Origin: Alkalihalobacillus sp. YIM B00296
GTDB lineage: Bacteria > Bacillota > Bacilli > Bacillales > Fictibacillaceae
Direction of reading: 5' to 3'
Length of the DNA: 64,000 nt
NCBI RefSeq assembly: GCF_020179385.1
Contig: NZ_JAIBLJ010000001.1
Span: 1-64,000, forward strand
A model generated the notes under the pieces. The model ran no database searches and was not told where the DNA came from. It was given only the letters and a program-made list of their open reading frames with translations. Positions 6,951 through 15,630 of the stretch are shown piece by piece (within the stretch, counting starts at the first letter, position 1; every line of letters starts with the position of its first letter). Made by a program: the position numbers and the translations under genes.

Positions 6951-8732
6951 ATGAAATTAACACAGTTACCTCAGAAGTGGAACTTGGATAATATTTTTCC
7001 AGGTGGTAGTGCTTCCCAGGAATTAAAGGCATACATACAATCGATCGAAGTACAGATCATAGAAGCAAAGAACATAATCGATGATTGTAATCCGCAAGAT
7101 CATCAGGATCTTGCAAAAGTGGTAGAAGAGATGAGTCTATTGTCGTCTCGCCTCCACGAAAGCAGTGCATATGTCGGCTGTCTGGTGGCACAGGATGTGA
7201 AGGATAAAGAGGCAGTTGCAATAAGAGGTAAGATCGACCAAATCGGGGCAAAATATCATTCACTGTGGACGCAATTTGATGTCAAGCTGACTGAAGTAAC
7301 CGATAACGAGTTGAAAACGCTGCTCCAATACGATGAACTTTATCCATATAGCTACATCTTGAGTGAACGTCGAAAAAACGCTGTGGAAAAGTTAAGTTTC
7401 GAACAAGAGTCACTCATTAACGACTTAGCGGTTGACGGCTATCACGCATGGTCCAACCTTTATGACTTGGTCGTCGGAAAGATGAGCATACCTTTTGAAG
7501 AAGATGGAAAGAAAGAAAAGCTTTCGGTCGGTCAATTGGATAACAAACTATCGAGTCAAAACCCGGAAACCCGCCACCGTGCGTTTGAAGCGTATGAAGA
7601 AGCCTGGGCAGAACAAGAAGATTTTTGTTCAGAGGCATTGAATCATCTGGCAGGTTTCAGATTGAACACGTATCAACATCGTAATTGGGACTCTGTATTG
7701 AAAGAACCTTTAACCATCAACCGCATGAGTCAAGAGACGCTGGATACGATGTGGAAGGTCATCGAACAACATAAAAATACTTTTGTGAAATATTTAGATC
7801 GAAAAGCAGAAATGCTAGGCCTGGAAAAGCTTGGCTGGACTGATGTCGATGCACCGATAGGAAAAGCAGATACGAAAGTCTCTTATGATGAAGCTGCTAA
7901 CTTCATTATTGAGCAATTCAATCGTTACAATCCTAAAATGAGTGAGTTTTCCCGCCAAGCTTTTGAAAAAGCATGGATTGAAGCTGAAGATCGAGCTGGA
8001 AAACGTCCTGGTGGATTCTGTACAAGTTTCCCGAATACGAAAGAAACAAGAATTTTCATGACATTCTCTGGTACTGCAAGCAATGTGTCAACACTCGCTC
8101 ACGAGCTTGGCCATGCTTATCATCAAAATGTCATGGATGAGCTCCCATACTTGAACCAAAATTATGCGATGAATGTGGCAGAAACAGCTTCTACGTATGC
8201 AGAGATGCTCGTATCAGATGCGGCTGTCGAAGCAGCAAAGACAGAAGAAGAGCGGATCGTTCTCCTTGAGGATAAGATTCAGCGTTCCGTTGCATTCTTC
8301 ATGAACATACATGCTCGTTACCTTTTCGAGACACGTTTTTACAGCGAAAGAGAAAAGGGACTCGTCTCAGTTACTAGATTGAAAGAATTGATGGAAGAAG
8401 CACAAAGGGAAGCTTATTGCGATGCTTTAGGTGAATATCACCCATATTTCTGGGCTTCCAAGCTGCATTTCTATATAACAGATGTACCGTTCTATAATTT
8501 CCCGTATACCTTCGGATATATGTTCAGTGCAGGAATTTATGCGATTGCAAGAGAACAGGGAGCAGGATTTGAAGAGAAGTACATCGCCTTGCTTCAAGAT
8601 ACAGGGACGATGTCAGTCGAGGATTTAGCTGAGAAACATCTTGGTGAGGATCTTACTAAACCGAACTTCTGGAAAAATGCAATCCAACTTGCAGTTGACG
8701 ATGTAGATGAGTTCTTGAAATTGACAAAATGA
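6951..8732 (+). CDS. pepF: M3 family oligoendopeptidase (PepF/YusX type)
   Basis: A cytosolic zinc oligopeptidase of 593 residues that cleaves short peptides. The thimet-family zinc site is LAHELGHAYHQ, with His384, Glu385 and His388 as the HExxH motif; a glutamate in the following MNVAETASTYAEM segment is the third ligand. The C-terminal FPYTFGYMFSAGIYA block is also characteristic of bacterial PepF. A longer in-frame start exists at 6876, but AGGAGGGTG directly upstream of the ATG at 6951 decides the start. The length agrees with the roughly 600 residues of the YusX-like clade. It is monocistronic, between the small peptide unit and a shared bidirectional terminator with pssA. Likely roles are peptide recycling or turnover of signalling peptides. 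Confidence 0.92.
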   Translation: MKLTQLPQKWNLDNIFPGGSASQELKAYIQSIEVQIIEAKNIIDDCNPQDHQDLAKVVEEMSLLSSRLHESSAYVGCLVAQDVKDKEAVAIRGKIDQIGAKYHSLWTQFDVKLTEVTDNELKTLLQYDELYPYSYILSERRKNAVEKLSFEQESLINDLAVDGYHAWSNLYDLVVGKMSIPFEEDGKKEKLSVGQLDNKLSSQNPETRHRAFEAYEEAWAEQEDFCSEALNHLAGFRLNTYQHRNWDSVLKEPLTINRMSQETLDTMWKVIEQHKNTFVKYLDRKAEMLGLEKLGWTDVDAPIGKADTKVSYDEAANFIIEQFNRYNPKMSEFSRQAFEKAWIEAEDRAGKRPGGFCTSFPNTKETRIFMTFSGTASNVSTLAHELGHAYHQNVMDELPYLNQNYAMNVAETASTYAEMLVSDAAVEAAKTEEERIVLLEDKIQRSVAFFMNIHARYLFETRFYSEREKGLVSVTRLKELMEEAQREAYCDALGEYHPYFWASKLHFYITDVPFYNFPYTFGYMFSAGIYAIAREQGAGFEEKYIALLQDTGTMSVEDLAEKHLGEDLTKPNFWKNAIQLAVDDVDEFLKLTK

Positions 8733-8741
8733 AACCACTAA

Positions 8742-8772
8742 AAAAGGTGTTGTCCTAAGGACAGCACCTTTT
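8742..8772. terminator. Bidirectional terminator between pepF and pssA
   Basis: The stem AAAAGGTGTTGTCC pairs with GGACAGCACCTTTT around TAAG. It has A/T flanks on both sides and lies between convergent genes, touching the pssA stop codon. Confidence 0.85.
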
Positions 8773-9310
8773 AACGTTTTTTAACACTCACATTACTGAT
8801 CATCAAGAATGAAAGGATAAGGATAAGGAACATGAAAATAAAATTCGGTATCATATCCACTGTCAAAAAGGAAAGGGCTACGATGCATCCTGCTGCAGTA
8901 ATCGGAACACCTCTGAAATGCCCGTCAAATTCAGTAATATTGAATCTAGCTAAACGTATTGCACCGCAAAGCATATAAATGATGATAAAGACGATGCCAG
9001 GTGTACCAAATTCGTGTAAGATCGCTTGGTAGATCAAGAATGATGGCGCAACTCCGAAAGAGATCAGATCACAAAGGGAATCAAGTTGCTTACCAAACTC
9101 TGATTCTATTTGCAGCTTCCTTGCAATCATCCCATCAAAACGATCAAACAAAGCACATAAAAATATGAACCAAAAGCTCATTTCCAATTGACCTTTTAAA
9201 ATACATACAATGGCTACAGCACCCAATGTCATGTTCAATAGTGTCATTGCGTTAGCGGTCTGGCTCTTCATCCGCTTCAGTGTGTGGTCAACCCGGTCCA
9301 AAAAGTACAT
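8771..9310 (-). CDS. pssA: CDP-diacylglycerol--serine O-phosphatidyltransferase
   Basis: This membrane enzyme transfers a phosphatidyl group from CDP-diacylglycerol to serine, the first committed step to phosphatidylserine and phosphatidylethanolamine. The complete CDP-alcohol phosphotransferase signature is present: Asp56, Asp59, Gly60, Ala63, Arg64, Gly73, Asp77 and Asp81, with the family spacing. About six hydrophobic segments are visible in 179 residues, which fits the Bacillus-type enzyme. A GTG four codons upstream overlaps the AAGGAG site, so the ATG at 9310 is preferred. No psd gene adjoins it. The gene is convergent with pepF and shares its terminator. Confidence 0.9.
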   Translation of the reverse strand: MYFLDRVDHTLKRMKSQTANAMTLLNMTLGAVAIVCILKGQLEMSFWFIFLCALFDRFDGMIARKLQIESEFGKQLDSLCDLISFGVAPSFLIYQAILHEFGTPGIVFIIIYMLCGAIRLARFNITEFDGHFRGVPITAAGCIVALSFLTVDMIPNFIFMFLILILSFLMISNVSVKKR

Positions 9311-9322
9311 TATACAAGTCAC

Positions 9323-9842
9323 TCCTTATTGGTTTCTCATTTAAATGAAAAATCCAATCCTTTGAGCTGATTAAAACTATTATATGCCACAACTTCATAA
9401 TAAGAAAGCCTTATTTTACAAATCCTTTACAATTCGAATTACGTTATAGAAAGCTATTAGTTTTTAGTGTTGATTTTTGCGATTCATTCCCTTTCCAGAC
9501 GATCACAACCTCCTGCTCGTTCTTCACTACTGTGTCTCGTCCGGTTGTTGTTTTACAATTTGGAAATATGCTCGCTTTTCGACGGGTAATCTGCAAGCCC
9601 TCTCACTTGCACACGGGATGTGCTGGCTTCGACGTTCACCACAGGACGTGGTGGTTTTTAGTCGAAGATCCTTTTATTTTGAGGCCGCTGCGGGGTCTCG
9701 CTTAGCATGATTTCCCACAGGAGTCTCACCTATTTCCACTGTTCAATTAGCAACAAACTTTTAAAAAACAGCCTTCAGAAAAAGTTCAAACTGCCATAAC
9801 GTTTGAATCTATTTATGGAAGCATGGTAAATGAAGGTCAAAT
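9323..9842. other. Intergenic region holding a dispersed repeat
   Basis: No credible gene was seen between pssA and the end of the mrp operon. The first 150 bases are AT-rich and should contain the pssA promoter. The middle holds a palindromic dispersed repeat (about 9540-9740), and the last part leads into the mrp terminator. The open frame at 9477-9710 is an artefact of the repeat. Confidence 0.7.
9540..9740 (+). repeat. Dispersed palindromic repeat, copy 1
   Basis: About 120-150 bases here match, in inverted orientation, the stretch at about 50025-50215. The shared core is an imperfect palindrome: CTTCGAC, then CACCAC-AGGAC-GTGGTG, then GTCGAAG. It is flanked by a TCACTTGCAC arm and a GGGTCTCGCTT arm. 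A TTGTTGTTTTACAATTTG block at its left edge (about 9546-9563) recurs, reversed, near 60105-60122. The two main copies share long identical runs with small indels, so the repeat is non-coding and mobile or gene-converted. Confidence 0.75.
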
Positions 9843-9885
9843 AAAACAGCTGACAGAGCACTAGAACCTGCCAGCTGACTGTTTT
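9843..9885 (-). terminator. mrp: Terminator of the mrp operon
   Basis: Just downstream of mrpG on the reverse strand, AAAACAG pairs with CTGTTTT around an inner GCTG-CAG helix, followed by a T-rich tail. Confidence 0.7.
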
Positions 9886-9890
9886 CTGTA

Positions 9891-10247
9891 CTATGAAGTT
9901 TCCTTATTATCATATTTCTTTTGCAGCTCATCCTTTATCGTTCGCTCAGAAAGAGGCACCCCTGTACGGTAGGCCGCTCGTGAAATCATATGTCCTGCTA
10001 CTGGAGCAGTCATCAAGACGAAGAGAATTCCAAGAATCAATTTTCCGCTTATCATGTCTTCTTCGACAATAAAGAAAATGAAGGCAGCGATCAAGACACC
10101 TGATACGCCAAGTGTTGCACTTTTTGTAGCAGCATGTAGCCTTGAATACACATCTGGAAAACGCAGGATCCCCAGTGAGCTCGAAAATACAAAGAATGTT
10201 CCAATCAATACTAGGACACTAATCACGACTTCGATCAATGATAACAC
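9891..10247 (-). CDS. mrpG: Mrp Na+/H+ antiporter subunit G
   Basis: The last gene of the operon encodes a small subunit of about 118 residues with three membrane segments. The signature LRFPDVYSRLHAATKSATLG follows the first helix and is highly conserved in MrpG/MnhG/PhaG. A GTG at 10247 gives the N-terminus VLSLIEVVISVLVLIGTF, which lines up with known MrpG proteins; an ATG at 10274 would add an unlikely basic extension. It overlaps mrpF by 29 bases, as is usual for this operon. The hydrophilic tail ends in DELQKKYDNKETS. MrpG belongs to the membrane hetero-oligomer that exchanges cytoplasmic Na+ for external H+. Confidence 0.93.
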   Translation of the reverse strand: MLSLIEVVISVLVLIGTFFVFSSSLGILRFPDVYSRLHAATKSATLGVSGVLIAAFIFFIVEEDMISGKLILGILFVLMTAPVAGHMISRAAYRTGVPLSERTIKDELQKKYDNKETS

Positions 10248-10509
10248 CCTTTTCCAAGAATTTCGCAATCGCAATCGTTGCGATGAATGTCAAAATACCT
10301 ATCAATAGGATTACATCATTCAATCTGATTGTACTCAATTGTATAGCAACAAGACCTGTCATGGATATTAGATTGATCCCGATTGTGTCAATTGCTACCG
10401 CTCGATCAGGATTTGAGGGACCTTTGATGGCACGATAGAGCAGCATGAGGATTGAAATCGAATTGATCACCATACATAGCCAGATGACGTTGTGTAATAA
10501 GGAGCTCAT
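10219..10509 (-). CDS. mrpF: Mrp Na+/H+ antiporter subunit F
   Basis: A 96-residue subunit with three predicted membrane helices. The conserved block RAIKGPSNPDRAVAIDTIG after the first helix contains the MrpF proline and aspartate considered important for ion movement in the family. It overlaps mrpE by 4 bases and mrpG by 29, so translation is coupled through the end of the operon. Length and motif agree with MrpF/MnhF. Nothing unusual was seen in this subunit. Confidence 0.94.
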   Translation of the reverse strand: MSSLLHNVIWLCMVINSISILMLLYRAIKGPSNPDRAVAIDTIGINLISMTGLVAIQLSTIRLNDVILLIGILTFIATIAIAKFLEKGVIIDRSRD

Positions 10510-10982
10510 CGTGTCACATCCTTTATCGCTTTCTCAAATGTCCCCTTGATCTGATTGATCGTTTCATCCACATCAGGGAGATCCATGGCGTGGATGTATA
10601 GAAATTTATTATCTACTGAAACATCTACTGATAATGTACCGGGTGTCAAAGTGATCAGATTAGCCAGCAGGGTTATTTCCCAGTTGGTCTTCAAATCGAT
10701 CGGAAGCGCTACAATCCCTGGTTGCATATCTATCTTTGGTTTATAGACCATCTTCAAAACCTCGATGTTGGCAATCAGAAGCTCTTTAGCGAACAAAAGG
10801 ATAAGCTTCCATATAGCAAACACATATCTTAAATAGAATGTATCAGGTATGAACCGGTTTAGTAAGAGTAATAGGAAAATCCCTATGATGAAGCCGGCCA
10901 GGAACGTGCCAAAATCGTATGTTTCCATCAAGAACATCCATATCAGACCGATTGCAAGGTTGATTAAAAGTTGAAATGCCAT
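10506..10982 (-). CDS. mrpE: Mrp Na+/H+ antiporter subunit E
   Basis: A 158-residue MrpE/MnhE subunit. It has N-terminal membrane segments (residues about 5-40 and 55-75) followed by a conserved cytoplasmic half, including the ITLLANLITLTPGTLSVDV motif and an HAMDLPDVDE segment. The length equals that of B. subtilis MrpE. MrpE supports assembly and full activity of the complex. It starts 6 bases after mrpD ends and overlaps mrpF at its stop. Confidence 0.94.
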   Translation of the reverse strand: MAFQLLINLAIGLIWMFLMETYDFGTFLAGFIIGIFLLLLLNRFIPDTFYLRYVFAIWKLILLFAKELLIANIEVLKMVYKPKIDMQPGIVALPIDLKTNWEITLLANLITLTPGTLSVDVSVDNKFLYIHAMDLPDVDETINQIKGTFEKAIKDVTR

Positions 10983-10988
10983 ATCTAA

Positions 10989-12467
10989 CTACTCCTTTAA
11001 GACTGCGTCGATATAAACAGAAGGATCCGTCAAATCAACACCGATTTGTTGGATATAGGGTAGAAACCATTCTGCTCCAACTCCCAAAACGATTGAAAAG
11101 ATCAGTAGGAAGGAAATTGGGAAATACAATGGTCTGATCGAACGCGTATTTTGTGGTAAATCCATTCCTTCACCCCAAAACCCAAGGATGAAAATCCTCA
11201 TGACCGATATTAAAATCAATAAACTAGTAATCAACGCGACAATGGCAATCACATAATGACCGTTCTCAAAAGCACCTTGCAACAACTGTAATTTACCTAT
11301 GAAACCACTGAACGGGGGTAATCCTGCTAAAACAAGGCCAGCAATAAAGAACATCCAGCCGAGAAAAGGGAATTCCTTGATCAATCCGCTGATTTTCCGA
11401 AGATCGGATGTACCGGCGACAATAGCGACTGCCCCTACTAACAAAAACAAGGCGGCCTTGATCACCATGTCATGGATCAAATAATAAATGGAGCCGGAAA
11501 GAGAAAGATCGGTGAAGACCCCTACACCCATGATCATAAAGCCGATGGCAGGAATGATGTTGTAGGCAATGATCAATTTGATGTTGTTCGTCGATAATGC
11601 GCCTGCAACACCAAAAATCAACGTGAAACCGGCCAATACAATGAAGAAAGTATGGGTATAATCGATATTCCCGTTAAAGATCAATGTGAAAATCCGGATG
11701 ATCGAATAGATCCCGACTTTAGTCAATAAAGCACCAAACAATGCAGAAATGACCGCTGGTGGTTTCGTATACGCGTTTGGCATCCAGAAATACAGCGGAA
11801 ATAAAGCCCCTTTTGTTGCAAAAACGATAAAAAAGAGGATGCCGATTGTTGTTAAGATGCCGGTTTGATTGACGTGACCTATACGCACAGATAATTGAGC
11901 CATGTTTATTGTACCTGTTACAGAATATAGGAACGCTACCGTCGTTACAAAAAGAATTGAAGAAAACAGGTTCAGCAATACATATTTGATCGATTCACGA
12001 AGCTGTTGTCTTGTACCACCGAGGGTAATCAGTCCGTATGAGGCCATCAACAATACTTCAAAGAAAACAAAAAGGTTGAATATATCCCCAGTCAAAAACG
12101 CTCCGCTGACCCCGCCGATAAGAATCAGGAAGAAGGTATAAAAGTAAAATTCTTCTCGCCCCTTATCTAAAGAATAGGGGGCATAGAATGCAGCGGCGAC
12201 TGCAATGATGTTTGTCGTAAGGATCAGAGACATCGCCAGTGCATCACCTACGAGTATGATCCCATATGGAGCATCCCAGCCCCCTGTTTGTAAAACGAGC
12301 GTTCCATTTTCGAAAACATAATAAGTGACAAAAGCCGTGACAGCAAGGTTGAGAATTGTAACAATTTGAGTTCCAGCCCGGACCAGCGGAAGTCTCTTTC
12401 TGAAAAAGACGAACATGGTGCCGGCAATGAGTGGTATCAAGATAGGTAGAAAAATTAAATTAGTCAT
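10989..12467 (-). CDS. mrpD: Mrp Na+/H+ antiporter subunit D (NuoL/M/N-like)
   Basis: A 492-residue antiporter-like subunit related to the proton-pumping subunits of respiratory complex I. The proton-antiporter domain includes GDIFNLFVFFEVLLMASYGLI, with the glutamate of the key helix, and the broken-helix lysine region TKGALFPLYFWMPNAYTKPPAVISALF. The middle of the protein carries NIKLIIAYNIIPAIGFMIMG and LIHDMVIKAALFL. About fourteen membrane segments are expected. It overlaps mrpC by 8 bases. Length and motifs agree with full MrpD, and no lesion was seen. Confidence 0.95.
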   Translation of the reverse strand: MTNLIFLPILIPLIAGTMFVFFRKRLPLVRAGTQIVTILNLAVTAFVTYYVFENGTLVLQTGGWDAPYGIILVGDALAMSLILTTNIIAVAAAFYAPYSLDKGREEFYFYTFFLILIGGVSGAFLTGDIFNLFVFFEVLLMASYGLITLGGTRQQLRESIKYVLLNLFSSILFVTTVAFLYSVTGTINMAQLSVRIGHVNQTGILTTIGILFFIVFATKGALFPLYFWMPNAYTKPPAVISALFGALLTKVGIYSIIRIFTLIFNGNIDYTHTFFIVLAGFTLIFGVAGALSTNNIKLIIAYNIIPAIGFMIMGVGVFTDLSLSGSIYYLIHDMVIKAALFLLVGAVAIVAGTSDLRKISGLIKEFPFLGWMFFIAGLVLAGLPPFSGFIGKLQLLQGAFENGHYVIAIVALITSLLILISVMRIFILGFWGEGMDLPQNTRSIRPLYFPISFLLIFSIVLGVGAEWFLPYIQQIGVDLTDPSVYIDAVLKE

Positions 12468-12798
12468 GATCAGATCCCCTTAATTGCTCCATGTTGTCCG
12501 TTTTATTCGTTCTATAGGCCCTGTAAGCCAGCACGAGTAAAAATGATGTGACCCCAAAACTGATGACGATGGAGGTCAAAATCAGAGCTTGTGGAAGGGG
12601 ATCCGTATAGTCTTTGATCCCTTCTTCCAGAATTGGTGGGGCACCTCTGTTCAACTTGCCCATTGTCAAAATGAGCAAGTGTGCCCCATGAGATAATAAG
12701 GCGGTACCGAATACAATTTTGAGCAGTTGTCTTTGCAATAATAGATAGACACCGGCAGAAAAGAGAATACCAGCCAGTATCGACATGATGATTTCCAT
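12460..12798 (-). CDS. mrpC: Mrp Na+/H+ antiporter subunit C (NuoK-like)
   Basis: A 112-residue, three-helix subunit homologous to NuoK. The family blocks LLSHGAHLLILTMG and DPLPQALILTSIVISFGVTSF are both present. It starts only 2 bases after the stop codon of mrpA, and its ribosome site AAGGAGGAGATGG lies inside the last codons of mrpA. In seven-gene operons mrpB sits exactly between these two genes, so the junction itself documents its absence. Length matches that of normal MrpC. Confidence 0.95.
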   Translation of the reverse strand: MEIIMSILAGILFSAGVYLLLQRQLLKIVFGTALLSHGAHLLILTMGKLNRGAPPILEEGIKDYTDPLPQALILTSIVISFGVTSFLLVLAYRAYRTNKTDNMEQLRGSDHD

Positions 12799-12800
12799 GA

Positions 12801-15140
12801 TTACTCCATCTCCTCCTTGTCGCGGAGTCGAATCATTGCGTAGATCCCTAATGCAGCCAATCCGAGTACGGTGATTTCAAACAAGGTATCCAATCCACGC
12901 ATGTCTACAAGTATTACGTTCACCACATTATTGCCGCCACCGAGATGGTGGGACTCTTCAATGAAATAATGGGCGATCGTTTCGAATTTTTTCGAGCTGT
13001 GGGATGCGATCGCAACCAAAGTAACTAAGACACCTACGGAAACCGAAACGATAATATTGAGTGTCTTTGCCCCAACAGGTTGCTTTTTCGTATCAAGTTT
13101 CGGCAAGTGGTAGAAACACAGTAAAAACAGTGCAACTGTAACTGTCTCGACGATCAATTGGGTCAGGGCAAGGTCGGGTGCTCTGAAGAATACAAATAAT
13201 AATGATAGACCATATCCGACAATCCCGAGAACCAAGATGGCTGCAATACGGTTCTTCATCAGGATCGTTGCAATTGCAGCGATCGCCATTACTAATCCGA
13301 CTGCGACTTCCGGCCAGGAAATCGGTGCAAGGTCACTCGTATCGATGACGAAACCATCTGTTACAAACAGCGTAACGCCTGTTGCACCTATAATGAAAAT
13401 AAGGATATAGAGCATATAATGTCTGATCGATCCTGTCATATAAGTACGAGTTGTCTTTTCAGAAACACGGAACTGCATATTATATAGGTAATCGTATGTT
13501 TTATTTGCACTTAACACACCAGGTATCCAATTATAGACAGACTGCCATTTCGTTCTTGTCAAGAACAGGATCACACCTAATGCCACTACAATCATTGACA
13601 TGTACAGGGCAGGTTCGAAAAAACCGTGCCAGAACACGATGTGTTTATCAGGTAGTTCCCCATAGATCGCTGCAGTAGCAGGTGTCAAGATCGGCTCATT
13701 GATCATGTTGGGCAGCAGTCCGACTATAATAACGAAAAGGACAAGTACGATTGGTGAAATCAACATGCCGATCGGTGCTTCATGCGGTTTGACCTTCAAC
13801 TCGCCACGTGTCTTTCCTGTAAATGTATGGAAGAAAAAGTACATCGAATATACGAAAGTGAATATACTTCCGAACACCGCAAGTGCGGGTACGAAAGGTG
13901 CAATACTTGCCGCCAACGTTGATGTCGTTTCTAAATCAAGAGATGTCTTGAAGAACATTTCCTTACTCAGGAATCCGTTGAAGATCGGCAAGGGTACACC
14001 GGCCATGGAAAAAGCCCCGAAAAATGCCAGGGTCGCAGAGATCGGCATCAATGTCATCAAACCGCCAAGCCTGCGAATATCCCGTGTTCCTGTTTCATGA
14101 TCCACAATTCCAGCAACCATGAACAGACTCCCTTTGAAAGTTGCATGGTTGAAAATATGGAAAACAGCAGCGAAAGCAGCTTCTTTTGTCCCAAAACCCA
14201 GCATCGTCATAATCATTCCCAGCTGACTGATCGTCGAGAAAGCAAGGATCGCTTTTAAATCAGTTTGCCGGACCGCCATATAGGATCCCCAACAGAGGGT
14301 CAATAGACCGAAGCCAGTGACTAGAACGAAGAAGATATCGGTGCCTCCGAACAATAAGAAGAGGCGTGCAGTTAAGTAGATTCCAGCTTTGACCATTGTT
14401 GCCGAGTGTAAGAATGCACTGACCGGGGTCGGTGCTTCCATTGCATCTGGTAGCCAGATATGGAATGGGAATTGTGCTGATTTTGTAAACGCACCTAATA
14501 GGATCAACACTAATATGCCAGTGAAATAAGGACTTTCTAGCACTGTGTCACTTGCTGCGATCATTTCCCTTATGCTGGTCGTTCCTGTAATGATCGAAAG
14601 GAGGATAAGCCCCCCGAGCATGGATAACCCGCCTAATACCGTAATGATCATAGATTTTAATGCGCCATAACGGGAAGCTTGACGCTCATACCAATATCCG
14701 ATCAAAAGGAAGGAGGAAATACTCGTCAACTCCCAGAACAGATACAACGCATAGATATTATCTGAAAGTACGACACCGAGCATCGCACCCATGAAAATGT
14801 ACAAAAATACATAGAAATTATGTAACTTTTCGTTTTTATCCAAATAAAAAATGGAATATAAAACTACAAGAGTCCCTATTCCGCTGATTAATAATGAAAA
14901 CAGTAAACTAAGTCCATCCAAATAAAAACTGAAGTTCATACCGAGCGATGGCACCCATTGGACCATTGAATGCTGATTATGGCCTTCTGAAATATTCGTA
15001 AGCTGTGATAAAAAATACGTAAAGATCCCAAAAGGAATTGGCAGGATTAACCATCCGGTATGAATTGCCCGTATGTATCTAAACAAAAACGGCACTACCA
15101 ATGCCGTAAGGAACGGAGCAAGGACTGCATATTGCAACAT
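12801..15140 (-). CDS. mrpA: Mrp Na+/H+ antiporter subunit A (NuoL-like)
   Basis: The largest subunit (779 residues) combines a NuoL-like antiporter domain with MbhD- and MbhE-like C-terminal parts. The antiporter core shows YLFWELTSISSFLLIGYW (key-helix glutamate) and TKSAQFPFHIWLPDAMEAPTPVSAFLHSATMVKAG. The MbhD part is FFRAPDLALTQLIVETVTVALF near residue 640-660, and the MbhE part is VNVILVDMRGLDTLFEITVLG near the end. It is slightly shorter than the roughly 800 residues usual for MrpA, and the C-terminus stops where MrpA normally stops, so mrpB has not been fused to it. AGGAGGATC precedes the ATG. It is the first gene of the operon; the promoter should lie at 15141-15260. Confidence 0.95.
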   Translation of the reverse strand: MLQYAVLAPFLTALVVPFLFRYIRAIHTGWLILPIPFGIFTYFLSQLTNISEGHNQHSMVQWVPSLGMNFSFYLDGLSLLFSLLISGIGTLVVLYSIFYLDKNEKLHNFYVFLYIFMGAMLGVVLSDNIYALYLFWELTSISSFLLIGYWYERQASRYGALKSMIITVLGGLSMLGGLILLSIITGTTSIREMIAASDTVLESPYFTGILVLILLGAFTKSAQFPFHIWLPDAMEAPTPVSAFLHSATMVKAGIYLTARLFLLFGGTDIFFVLVTGFGLLTLCWGSYMAVRQTDLKAILAFSTISQLGMIMTMLGFGTKEAAFAAVFHIFNHATFKGSLFMVAGIVDHETGTRDIRRLGGLMTLMPISATLAFFGAFSMAGVPLPIFNGFLSKEMFFKTSLDLETTSTLAASIAPFVPALAVFGSIFTFVYSMYFFFHTFTGKTRGELKVKPHEAPIGMLISPIVLVLFVIIVGLLPNMINEPILTPATAAIYGELPDKHIVFWHGFFEPALYMSMIVVALGVILFLTRTKWQSVYNWIPGVLSANKTYDYLYNMQFRVSEKTTRTYMTGSIRHYMLYILIFIIGATGVTLFVTDGFVIDTSDLAPISWPEVAVGLVMAIAAIATILMKNRIAAILVLGIVGYGLSLLFVFFRAPDLALTQLIVETVTVALFLLCFYHLPKLDTKKQPVGAKTLNIIVSVSVGVLVTLVAIASHSSKKFETIAHYFIEESHHLGGGNNVVNVILVDMRGLDTLFEITVLGLAALGIYAMIRLRDKEEME

Positions 15141-15449
15141 AAAAAAGATCCTCCTATCAAGATTTCCGTATCAAATATGTTATGTACCATTCCCATTGTA
15201 ATCACAATAACTCAGGATTATCAACAGTTTTAACGTCAAATGACCTTAAAAAAAGATGGTTGTTACAATCTGCTGACGATTTTCACATGAAGAAAGCCAA
15301 AATACATTTTCTTCAGTATAAGCCAAACAAAGATACAGTCCAGGGTAAAGCGAGTTTATTTCCTGATTTTATTATCACCCAAGTTCCAAACTTTAACAGT
15401 TACGATTTTAACGACTGGGAAACGATCGGACAACACAAATGGATAGAAA
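15141..15449. other. Intergenic region between mrpA and sda
   Basis: No convincing gene was found here. It should hold the mrp operon promoter on the reverse strand. A 136-codon forward frame (15182-15592) runs antisense across sda and its terminator, lacks a ribosome site and is judged spurious. Confidence 0.6.
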
Positions 15450-15484
15450 AGAAGAAAAAAAGAACCAACAATGAATGTTGGTTC
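15450..15484 (-). terminator. sda: Terminator of sda
   Basis: On the reverse strand GAACCAACA pairs perfectly with TGTTGGTTC around a 5-base loop, immediately followed by seven T residues. It starts 2 bases past the sda stop. Confidence 0.88.
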
Positions 15485-15486
15485 GG

Positions 15487-15630
15487 TTATAAGTGCGTAG
15501 AAATTAAGTTAGTAGGCAAACGCCTTCGGTCAATCTCTTTTTTGATCAATGTGATGAATTCGTGGCTCAGTTTCAACTCTTTTGCTTTGTGATAGGATTC
15601 GATCAAAAGTTCATCAGATAGATTTTCCAT
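15487..15630 (-). CDS. sda: Sporulation checkpoint inhibitor Sda
   Basis: This 47-residue frame begins [20 protein letters not shown] and continues [19 protein letters not shown], the helical hairpin of Sda. In B. subtilis Sda binds the histidine kinase KinA and blocks the phosphorelay when replication is disturbed; its transcription is stimulated by DnaA. The [10 protein letters not shown] core and the second-helix pattern are clear. The gene sits between a terminator and a DnaA-box cluster, next to yqeG, exactly as in B. subtilis. No good ribosome site lies close to the ATG; GGAGGTG is 24-30 bases upstream, so translation might start at an upstream in-frame codon such as the GTG at about 15657. 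The frame is intact although sigK appears decayed. Confidence 0.9.
   Translation of the reverse strand: MENLSDELLIESYHKAKELKLSHEFITLIKKEIDRRRLPTNLISTHL

Noticed and set aside
9477-9710. A 77-codon forward frame in the pssA-mrpG gap.
   Set aside because: It coincides with the palindromic dispersed repeat, which is non-coding at its other copy.
12801-15140. An mrpA-mrpB fusion as an explanation for the missing mrpB.
   Set aside because: MrpA is slightly shorter than usual and ends at its normal C-terminus; no MrpB-like sequence follows.
15182-15592. A 136-codon forward frame downstream of mrpA.
   Set aside because: It runs antisense through sda and the sda terminator, has no ribosome site and shows no recognisable family features.
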